Assembly: GCA_963281255.1 (NCBI GenBank)
Contig: OY725491.1
Location: forward strand, 4,390,857-4,454,856
Length of the DNA stretch: 64,000 bases
From: Aphrocallistes beatrix
Taxonomy: Eukaryota; Porifera; Hexactinellida; Sceptrulophora; Aphrocallistidae
Direction of reading: 5' to 3'
Of this stretch, positions 55,527 to 64,000 are shown piece by piece (position 1 is the stretch's first letter; each line of letters begins with the position of its first letter). A model generated the notes under the pieces. The model was given only the letters and a program-made list of their open reading frames with translations. It was not told the DNA's origin and did not search any database. Made by a program: the position numbers and the translations under genes.

Positions 55527-56474
55527 ATGATGGAAAACTACGAAACTTTGGAAGGTCATCGTAAAAGTTCATTGGTTTATCGATACGAAACACATTGTTT
55601 TAGTAAAGACAAAGATCAAAATGGCGTGCGATACTTAAAATGCGTCAAATATAAGGACGGATGTCCCGCTCGGGCAAAGTTGCATTTAGAATTGAATGAA
55701 TTTTCAGTTATAAAAGAACATGAAAATCACCTATCTACTGAAAGGGATATTGAAATACTAAAGGTTAAATCAAAGCTCAAACGCAAGTCAGAATATTCTC
55801 AAGGAACACTTCGGGAAACATTTGATAATAAAGTAAATCAATCTGAGGTTGGTGGCTATATAAGCTTTGCTCAGATAGAAAGCACAATGTATAAAAGAAA
55901 AAGACTTCATACCTCACAAGTCCCTTTAAATGCTGAAAATGCGATCTCATTAATGGAAGATTCCAATGATGAATATAAAATGTATCATTCTTTTTCTATT
56001 TATTAATCCGATGAAGTAGCGATTGGATTTATGAGTCCCAAATGGAAAACCTATTTGTTTCCAACAGATCAATCATAATTGCAGGCAGATGCTACATTCT
56101 ATGTAGTTCCCAAACAGTTTTATCAACTGTTAAATATATTCCTGCAGTACAAATCTCATTCATTACCTGCCATTCAAATATTTTGATGTCAACAAAAACA
56201 GGGACGCTATATGATAAAGTTGTAGAGAAAATTAAAGAAATTCTTCCATTCGTTGCAATTTATCATCAAGACAGATTTTGAAAGTTCATTATACAATTCG
56301 TTTTCAAAGAATTTTCCGAACGCGAGAGTCAGTGGTTGCTCATTCCACTATGATAGAGCACTATACAAAACTGGAATTGTCAAAAATGGTTTGGCAAATA
56401 TATATATTTCAAACCCAGAATTCAGACAATGGATAGAACTCTTAAAAACCCCCGGATGGCTTGGGGTATTTTAA
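55527..56474 (+). pseudogene. MULE transposase with FLYWCH-type zinc finger, decayed
   Basis: The first 159 codons are open and contain a FLYWCH-like finger (RYLKCVKYKDGCPARAKLHL ... HENH). After the stop at 56006, broken frames give ADATFYVVPKQFYQLLNIF (first catalytic Asp), TKTGTLYDKVVEKIKEI, SGCSFHYDRALYKTG and FRQWIELLKTPG, in the usual MULE order. The protein ends abruptly near 56474, where Helitron-like sequence starts. The zinc finger would bind element ends. Confidence 0.75.
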
Positions 56475-56518
56475 TTTAGCAACTAATTTAGGTACTTTTG
56501 CACCATATTTATATACAT

Positions 56519-56790
56519 ATATGTGAGTTATATTAATATACACATTCTATTAAAATTTCAGCCTTCTATCACCTAAAATAGCTGAGTTATAGTCGGAAAA
56601 CACAAATTCCTAATTATAAAAAAGGTGACAATGCCGTCATAATTCCATGATGAATTGACATTTTCATCTGAGGTCAGAACATAGTGAAGCCATAACCAAA
56701 AGACACCCACATGCCAAAAATCTTCTTTCTCTGCCTGGCAGTTTCTTCAATCAATTCGTTACAGACACAATCTATATACACATTCTTTCT
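56519..56790. mobile_element. Helitron-like family C, partial copy 7
   Basis: Contains the CTATTAAAATTTCAGCCTTCTATC to TTCTTCAATCAATTCGTTACAG part of family C, followed by a terminal TATTAAAACTCGATTAATG in opposite orientation. Confidence 0.55.
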
Positions 56791-56842
56791 ATTAAAACTC
56801 GATTAATGTTTGTTTGTTTGTTTGTTTGTGTATATGTTAGGA

Positions 56843-57720
56843 CAAATTTGCGAAATCAACAATTATGCATAATTGTCGACAATTATGCATAACTGTTCAT
56901 TTCGCAACAATTATGCATAATTGTTGATTTAATACGACAATTATGCATAATAGTTCATTTCACAACAATTATGCATAATTGTTCATCTAATACGACAATT
57001 ATGCATAATTGTTCATCTAATACGACAGTTATGCATAATTGTTCATCTAATACGACAATTATGAATAATTGTTCATCTAATGCGACAATTATGCAAAATT
57101 GTTCATCTAATGCGACAATTATGCAAAATTGTTCATTTAATGCGACAATTATGCATATTTTTACAATTTCGTAGATATTTACTGCACTTTTCGAGCCATT
57201 CTTTTTAATTTATTATGCCATCCCTCTAGTTTATCATTAGTTCTAGGGCAGTGTGTGTTCGTAGAATATATTCCACAAAATGAGTGAAAACTGCCCTACC
57301 AACCAAGTTTCTTCAAATTATTCTATAAATCCTTATAGGAAGATTCAGGTCTAAATGCTAGGGTTAAAATTCATTTAGACCCAAACTTCTGGGTGAAGAT
57401 GTTACCAGTAATACCGAAAATCAACAGAATGTTTATTCTGAGTTTCTCATTGACTATCCAATTAGAATTCTAATTAGATATACTACATGTTTAGCTTGTC
57501 TAATTTTTTGATACAATACATGCATCCTCAATTGGAGAAATCGGGTTAACTGTGAAAAGAATGGTCCCCCGGACCAATATTCCATGGAAAATTTGTCCAT
57601 GCAGGATCAAAACTTTCAGCATTGAACCTTGTCGCATTAGATGAACAATTATGCATAATTGTTGTGAAATGAACAATTATGCATAATTGTCGTATTAAAT
57701 GAACAATTATGCATAATTGT
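56843..57720. repeat. Minisatellite of an 18-bp perfect palindrome
   Basis: The palindrome ACAATTATGCATAATTGT recurs about every 30 bp, separated by TCATCTAATGCG-type spacers: about ten units at 56860-57160, and three inverted-order units at 57625-57720. The unique sequence between (57170-57620) has no gene. The arrangement suggests a TIR-type element whose ends are minisatellites. Confidence 0.75.
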
Positions 57721-58409
57721 CTGATTTGATTTGATTGAGTTGGTTGATAAGAAATTATTGAGTTGATTGATCTGAATGTTGTCATTGGATGAAATAAAAT
57801 GATCTGAATGACCTTTAATTTCATTTAAATTAATTGAATCGAATCGAATTGAATTGAATTGAATTGAATTGAATTGATTAAATTGAATTGAATTGATTCG
57901 AATTGATTTAAATTGAATTGATTATAATTGATTCGAGTTATCTGAATTGATTTATATTTGAATGACCGTATATACTCAAATAGTTGCCGGCCCTCGAATA
58001 ATCGCCCCCCAAAAAGAGGGTTCTAAATTTTTTGGTTCACTCGTGCGGTTATATTTATCGAAAGCTCTCTTGCATATGTATTGTGAAACATTAATTTTTC
58101 TTCAGGGTCTAAATGCTAAATGGGGCTAAAAATTATATACGGTATCTGAATTGAATTAAATGATTTAAATGATCTGAAATGATTAGAATTGATTTGAATT
58201 GATTTGAATTGAATTGAATTGAATTGAATTGAATTGAATTGAATTGAATTGAATTGATTTGAATTGAATTGAATGATTAAAATGAATGAGCTCAATGATT
58301 TGAATAAGCGCAAATGATTGAATTGATTGATCTGGTGTGTATTATGGAAATGATCAGATGCAATATTACAAAAAAAATAATCCAAATCATTGAGTTTGAC
58401 ACAACCTTG
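57721..58409. mobile_element. hAT-like MITE with TTGAA minisatellites, 5'-truncated copy
   Basis: Matches 7265-8031 from its TGATTTGATTTGATTGAG part to the terminal CACAACCTTG. The CAAGGTTG left end is missing at the junction with the palindromic minisatellite. Confidence 0.7.
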
Positions 58410-58881
58410 GTCTGTAAGGCCCAGAAAGCTGATTTTTGGCATGTGGGAGTCTTTTGGCTATGGCTCCACTAATTTCTGAGTTCAGAGCACAATGTCGACT
58501 CATCATGGAATTATGACGTCATTGTCACATTTTAAAAAGTTAAGCAATACAGTTATTCGAGCATAACTCAACCATTATAGGAGATAGAAGGCTAAAATTT
58601 TAATAGAATCTGTATACTAACATACCTCACATATGATGCAACTATCATCAAAAAATGATGACTCATCACTTTGTTATGACGTCATCATTACTCATCAAAA
58701 TTTTAAAAATTGATAAATTTGGTGATTTTTGTGCGATATCAATTATAACAGTAGGACAGACGTATTTAGAGATGTTACTTCCCCTATAATTAATCAATGT
58801 GACCCCAGGCGCCAAAAGGGCACCTCCGGCGGACACAAAGTGTCCGCCAGCCGCGCAGCGCAAGCAAGCGAAGCGCGCTTG
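58410..58881 (+). mobile_element. Helitron-like family C, copy 8
   Basis: Plus orientation, ending ..CGAAGCGCGCTTG at 58881. Lacks the TCCTTACT end. Confidence 0.6.
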
Positions 58882-58893
58882 TATATATAAATT

Positions 58894-59345
58894 CAAGCGC
58901 GCTTCGCTTGCTTGCGCTGAGCGGCTGGCGGACACTTTGTGGGCGCCTGGGATCACATTGATTAATTATGACGGAAATAACATCCCAAATACGTCTGTCC
59001 TACTGTTATAATCGATATCGCACGAAAATTTGTCAAATTTTAACATTTTGATGCATAATGATGACGCCATAACAGAGTGATGAGTCATCATTTTTTGATG
59101 ATAGTTGCATCATATGTGAGATATATCATATACACATTCTATTAAAATTTCAGTCTTCTATCACTTAAAATGGCTGAGTTATGGTCGAAAAACTGAAATT
59201 TCTAATTTTAAAAAAGGTGACAACGTCGTCATAATTCCTTGATGAGTCAACATTTTCGTCTGAGATCAGAACTTAGTGGAGCCATAGCCAAAAATCAGCT
59301 TTCTGTGCTTGGTTGTTTCTTCAATCAATTCGTTGCAGATATATA
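58894..59345 (-). mobile_element. Helitron-like family C, copy 9
   Basis: Minus orientation; its hairpin end faces that of copy 8 across a 12-bp AT spacer. Confidence 0.6.
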
Positions 59346-59355
59346 TACCCACATA

Positions 59356-59690
59356 CTCTAGGAGTCCGAATAAACGAGGGGGTTGGAATAGACGGGGGGG
59401 GCTGAAAATTCTCAATAATTAATATGCGGGGGGGGTCATGCTAATAGGATTTAATTGTTATTTAATTATTAAAATCAACAAAAAGAAATTCGAGCATATA
59501 TTTACGCCTACTTAATTAGAATAAAATACAATATTATAGTAGAGAATTCTAACTGATTCAGAACATCAAGTCAGAAAATATGGTTTGGTAAAAATTTAAG
59601 TTTCAATTAGTATAATATTTAATAAACGGGGGGGTGGAAATTTTTTCAAAAATTAATAAGCGGGGGGCCCGTTTATTCGGACTTCTAGAG
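59356..59690. mobile_element. Mariner-type MITE, 335 bp
   Basis: TA-flanked ends CTCTAGGAGTCCGAATAAAC / GTTTATTCGGACTTCTAGAG, with G-rich blocks (GGGGGGG) inside. Confidence 0.75.
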
Positions 59691-59895
59691 TACATACTAT
59701 ATACATATATCCTTACTTTTAAAACTCGATTAATGTTTATTTGTGTATACTTTAAAATTGATACATTTAATTTTGGTTTGACAATAAATCCATCTTCGAC
59801 CGCATCCCTGGTCTAATTTTGAGGTTTAGATGGAAGACCTTATATACAGATGGCTATAACTTGTATTATATTAGTAACCTTTCAAGTTAATTAAA

Positions 59896-60778
59896 ATGGC
59901 ATTAGGATTTCCCACTCCCGCCTCACATCCTATGAACATAGAAGTCCATCTAAGCCCAGTCTTTGACCACGTGGTCGCTTGTGCACCAATCGGTCGAGCA
60001 GCTGGTGAGCTCTATTATCCTCACGGTGTCGCTGTAGACCCATCTTCTAACTACATATATGTTGCTGAAGGAAATCGACTTTCTCATTTTAAATATACGA
60101 GAGTGTCTATCTTTTCAGATACAGGAGTATACCTAAATAGCTACACTCATGAACATATGATGATTATGGGGTATCGCTATACATAGAAACAACTTGTATG
60201 TAACGGATTGGGAAGCACACGCTGTGTTCCACTTGATGATAAAGGATGACTACTGTCTGGTGGATAAACTAGGAAGCAGAGGATCGGGAGTGGAACAGTT
60301 TGATGAACCACGCCAACTAGCCATCTCTACTAGCGGAGATGTATATATAGCTGATAGTAACAATGACAGAATTATAATATTAGATCCATCTCTTCATCCG
60401 ATTAGACAGGTAGCACATCCATCCATGCACAGACCTTGTGACGTAAAATTAAAGACAGAAGAGATATACGTTCTTAGTTTAGAAGATTCTCCTTGTGTGC
60501 ATGTATTCACTGATACCGGACTCAAGTTGCGTTCCTTAATCAGACGTGATGATGGAATTCCGGTGTATTGGCCCTTATTCTTTTGTCTCAATGCGAATAA
60601 AGAATTAATTATCGGCGATGAATATACTCATCAGATTAAAGTATACTCAAATGATGGTATTCTCCTTCAGACACTAGGAGAACATGGACACCAGGTAGGA
60701 ATGTTTAATTATCCACAAGGATTAGCTTTAACTTCAAATCTTAAATTAGTTACCTTGTCAATGAACAATACCTTCTGA
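59896..60778 (+). pseudogene. NHL-repeat protein (TRIM-NHL-like C-terminus), one frameshift
   Basis: Residues YYPHGVAVDPSSNYIYVAEG, then after a one-base frameshift at about 60165, WGIAIHRNNLYVTDWEAHA, then FDEPRQLAISTSGDVYIAD, HRPCDVKLKTEEIYVLS, LIIGDEYTHQIKVYSNDG and FNYPQGLALTSNLKLVTLS, six blades of an NHL beta-propeller ending at 60778. NHL propellers bind proteins or RNA, often in TRIM ubiquitin ligases, but no RING, B-box or coiled coil precedes it here. Apart from the frameshift the gene is intact, so a sequencing error or a very young pseudogene are both possible. Confidence 0.75.
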
Positions 60779-61067
60779 CTTCAAATATTTTCTTTCCTAT
60801 AAGTTATGTACGTGTGATTATTTGTTAATTTTTATTTAGTAATTAATTATATTTTACTTTTTCCTATTTTTTATGCATCTCGAGTTCTAAGCATTCGATT
60901 TATTTGATAATTGATGCGTCATGATGGTGAAATAATTTAATGATGACTCTTCATTAGCGGTTTATGTTGATAGTAACATATAGGAAATATTATTATACAC
61001 CTTTGATCTAAATTTCAACCCTCTATGTGGGTTAAACTGGGTTAATCCGGGTTTACTCTCATTATTA
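60779..61067. other. 3' flank of the NHL gene
   Basis: AT-rich, no gene seen. Confidence 0.4.
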
Positions 61068-62305
61068 CAGTATGTCCCATAATTATTGGCAGTACAATTT
61101 TTAAATTTTAATTGTTACTTGACCACTTTTTGACACATCAAATGTTTAATTCATATTCTTAAACTGAGTATGGAAAAGAAGCATATTTTATACGCCCTTT
61201 AACTATTGTGATTTGAAATATTCGGTTTTCCTATTTTTAGACACATATTTACACCTTTATTTTCCAATCAACCCATTGTTATTTGATCTATGGCTTGTTT
61301 ACAAACACAACAAAAACGCCGATTGGAAGTTCAGACTCTCTACAATGCTGGAATTACCAATGCCAAGGATATTTCCTCCAGGATTCATGTCCCAGAGAGG
61401 ACGGTTTTTCGGGTTCTTGCTCTCGTAAAAAAGAATAAAGGTCTCGATCACAGACAGGGTGCTGGTGCCCCGAAGAAAATTCCACCAAACGACAAGAGGA
61501 GGATATCAAATATCCTGAAGTCAATTCCTAGGATATCTGTGCGACAGTTAACAACACAATTGGAGTCGAATGTCGGGAAAAATACGGTACATCGATACCT
61601 AATGAAGGAAAATTTCGTCAAATCCCCGGCGATTCGAGTTCCAGCCCTAACCGATCTCCAGATCCAAAAGCGTATCAAATGGTGTAAAGAAATGGAAGGA
61701 TTTGATTGTCCAAAACATTCTTTACGGACGAATGCTCAATTTAGCTTGACTCAGGAAAGGTTAAAGTGTGGACAAAGAAGGGTCAGCGGGTACAATTACC
61801 TTCCTACCGACACCCATCCAAAGTTCATGTTTGGGGTGGGATTTATGTAATGGGGATTACCCTTTGTGCATTTTTACCGAGAACTTTAATCAACAACGGT
61901 ATATTTCTACCCTCAACGGCTTCCTAATAGAACAGGCTAAGGCGCTCTATGGTAGTGAATGGACCCTGCAAGAGGATAATAGCTCTATCCACACAGCAAA
62001 GGCGGCAAAGGCATGGAGGACCGAATTTGTCCCCCTCTGGATCGATTGGCCTCCTAACAACCTTGATCTTGCTCCAATTGAGAATCTCTGGGAAGTCTCT
62101 AAGAGCATAGGCGGAAAGTTTTGTCAGAAATCGATAATATCTGGGGAAGCGACCCACTCATAAACTAGTATAAATTTTTTGGCTCATATTGTATTTAAAT
62201 CAATTAGTTTTTTAATTAAGCAGTACTATGTTGATAGTCAGGTAATTAATATGTAATGATAAGTACCATCTAATTAGCGCAATAATAGAGTGGGACGAAA
62301 TAATG
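61068..62305 (+). mobile_element. Tc1-like element
   Basis: The left end CAGTATGTCCCATAATTATT follows TA. A diverged inverse (CAATAATAGAGTGGGAC) near 62275-62303 is the probable right end. Contains a broken transposase. Confidence 0.55.
61290..62163 (+). pseudogene. Tc1 transposase, frameshifted
   Basis: Helix-turn-helix N-terminus (NAGITNAKDISSRIHVPERT, VFRVLALVKKNKG), then broken frames with FTDEC-like sequence around 61725 (LRTNAQFSLTQERLKCG), PSKVHVWGGIS, TLQEDNSSIHTAKAAKAW (second Asp) and NLDLAPIENLWEV, whose Glu lies 34 residues after that Asp (DD34E). At least two frameshifts and an internal stop near 61850. Confidence 0.75.
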
Positions 62306-62333
62306 AAGAAGCTGTGTATACTCAGACAAGCGA

Positions 62334-63277
62334 TTAATTAAGTGCTGGCCCGAAAATGTTCTTTCTTTGTACTGTTTTATCGACAAATTCATCTGTGAGA
62401 GAATCAAGTTCCATTGTACGAACGATATCCCTGTGTGCAGTCAAGATTCCGCAATGGTTCAGCCTCTGTTGAGTCTGACTGCTTCGTAAATATGTGTGGA
62501 TCCTACGTAACATGCTAAACGAACGTTCAGCTTCGCATGTACTCACAGGCAGGCAAATAGATAACACATAATGAGTGCATATTGGGGATCATCCATTTCA
62601 ACGCGTCTTCATCGACAAGTTTCCTTCTCAATATATCAACCGTCGTTGAGGCATTCTCCTGACGGCACCTTTCAAACCACATATTCCCCTCGAAGCGCAG
62701 ATTATCAAGATGGACCTTTCCATCATAAAAGAGTACCAGCCTTGTCAGGTCTACATCTGTCATCTTTTTCTCTTCAAGAGTGCAGCGAATCAGTTCCACT
62801 ATGTCGTGATCTTGCTTTGAGTAACGCTCAGTTAGGGTCCTTGAACCTGTTTCCATCACCGATATATAAGCAGAGTGGACCATGGGTCACTAAGTGACCC
62901 ATGACCCATCTGACCCATTGCATGCGTGACCCATGACCCAGTGACCCAGTGACCCAGTATGTGACCCATGACCCATCGATTTATGTGGCCAATGTGACCC
63001 ATGACCCTGTAATCCAGTGACCCAGTGACCCAGTGACTGGGTCACTGGGTCAAGAGGTCGTGACCCATGACCCAACTGACCCAGCGATTTAAGGGACCCA
63101 AGTGACCCATGACCCATGACCCAGTGACCCATGGTCCACTCTGATATAAAGATCTGTGTAAAATTCTTTAATTTGGTCCTCTGTTGTCCTTAGGTTTCTT
63201 GGCGTAGTAGACCTGAATCAAGGGCTGACCATCTGAATCGGAAGAATCTCGAACTCGTTTAGAAGCCATTGTGATAA
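62334..63277 (-). pseudogene. Internally deleted hAT transposase
   Basis: Reading from ATG at about 63270: MASKRVRDSSDSDGQPLIQ, a start like that of the hAT gene at 25711, joined after about 30 codons directly to the C-terminal part (EDQIKEFYTDLY, VMETGSRTLTERYSK, then TCEAERSFSMLRRIHTYLR and QTQQRLNHCGILTAHRD). The zinc finger and DDE core are gone. A MITE (62871-63143) interrupts it. Confidence 0.7.
62871..63143. mobile_element. hAT-like MITE made of TGACCCA minisatellite
   Basis: Inverted ends CAGAGTGGACCATGG / CCATGGTCCACTCTG. The flanks TATATAAG and ATATAAAG match at 6 of 8 positions. Body of (G)TGACCCA(TGACCCAG) units with an inverted centre near 63035. Confidence 0.7.
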
Positions 63278-63396
63278 ATCAAAGGGAGTAAGAAGCGAAT
63301 CTAACTGGTTACAACAATAACCCATTTATAAGATTAATCACAAATGATGTACTTATACATTGCAACACCTCATGGGTAGGTATTCTAAGGATGAAT

Positions 63397-64000
63397 CATA
63401 GCCTACTCTAATAATGCCTCACAGTAGACTAATTATGGACTAGGGATGAAGTAGTAGCCGAATGGATTAATACACGATTAGCCTAAAATCGTTAACCATG
63501 CAGAATAGGCATTAAGAATGTATTACCACCATATATAAACATGGTATCAAAGTACATATATCCTTTTGAAAAATTCCTCATTTCTAAATGGTATTAAGGT
63601 GTGATTTATGTGTAGAACCAAGATCGGTATGAATTTATTTTTCAATGGAATGTTGTTACATTCCTGCGTTGCTATGGTAAAGCATTTTGGTCAGTTTGGG
63701 CCATTTCGTGCAAACTGTAGTAACTAGATCTTCAAATTTGATCGTGTTTGATAGGCAATGGACTACTTCCTATGAGGTGATAATACAACTTGAACTTCTA
63801 AATTCAGCGAGTTTTGAGTTATGAGTTGATTTTAAGAATGTGACCAAAACACTAAATTGTCGCATAACTCTATAGTCTGTGAATTTAGAAGTTTAAATTG
63901 TATTATTACCTAATAGGAAGAAGCCAATTGCCTATCAAATACGATCAAATTTGGCATTTTTTTACGCGGGCCCATATTACTGGTCTGTGCAAACCATGCC
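63397..64000. mobile_element. Foldback element FB7, copy 5 (truncated by window end)
   Basis: Starts CATAGCCTACTCTAATAATG after GATGAAT and follows the family arm to about 63950, where different sequence (GCGGGCCCATATTAC) begins, probably another insertion. Confidence 0.75.

Noticed and set aside
62890-63132. Gly/His-rich 80-codon ORF
   Set aside because: Translation of the TGACCCA minisatellite.
1-64000. tRNA or rRNA genes
   Set aside because: I looked for tRNA-like cloverleaf boxes and conserved rRNA blocks and saw none that I could support by eye.

Overview
The window looks like a gene-poor, AT-rich, transposon-saturated stretch of an invertebrate metazoan genome, most likely a sponge (demosponge). 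The clues are short introns with GT..AG ends, a single-exon dispanin (CD225) gene, an ankyrin-TRP channel exon, and an NHL-repeat protein of the type I associate with demosponge gene expansions. The taxon is an inference. Nothing suggests bacteria: there are no operons and no Shine-Dalgarno spacing.

Layout. 1-4.8 kb: half of a foldback element holding a TTAA-flanked insertion, then a TRP-channel exon. 4.9-10.6 kb: one decayed hAT transposase (minus strand) split by nested Helitron-like, foldback and miniature elements. 11-14.1 kb: a hAT MITE, a decayed RAG1/Transib-like transposase and a small hAT-like MITE. 14.3-16.7 kb: head-to-tail Helitron-like copies, one carrying a minisatellite element. 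16.7-18.7 kb: dead mariner and Mutator-like (MULE) elements. 18.8-19.4 kb: intact dispanin gene. 20.5-21.7 kb: a TIR element filled with ~152-bp tandem repeats. 21.9-29.5 kb: a hAT element containing a RAG1-like/Transib element with RSS-heptamer-like ends, and a TTAA element that itself contains a foldback and a Tc1-like MITE. 29.7-32.6 kb: MULE and palindromic MITEs. 32.6-41.7 kb: a Ginger-type DNA transposon (TSD GTGC) sitting inside a Tc1-like MITE; its multi-exon minus-strand coding region has an H2C2 finger, a D-D35-E integrase core and an OTU protease domain. 41.8-47.8 kb: a ~6-kb element with ~520-bp inverted repeats encoding an unfamiliar transposase-like protein, broken by another foldback. 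48.6-53.1 kb: a Ty3/Gypsy retrotransposon with 211-bp LTRs. 53.3-59.7 kb: an OTU-like exon, MITEs, a FLYWCH/MULE remnant, a palindromic minisatellite and head-to-head Helitron-like copies. 59.9-60.8 kb: NHL pseudogene. 61-64 kb: Tc1 remnant, internally deleted hAT, the start of another foldback.

The host genes (TRP exon, dispanin, NHL, possibly the OTU-like exon) are islands among mobile DNA and do not form a pathway. The interest lies in the mobile elements, many of which can be delimited to the base by target-site duplications: Ginger with OTU, the RAG1-like pair, the unclassified long-TIR element, and a foldback family with 7-bp duplications. All boundaries and translations were read by eye; no database search was possible.
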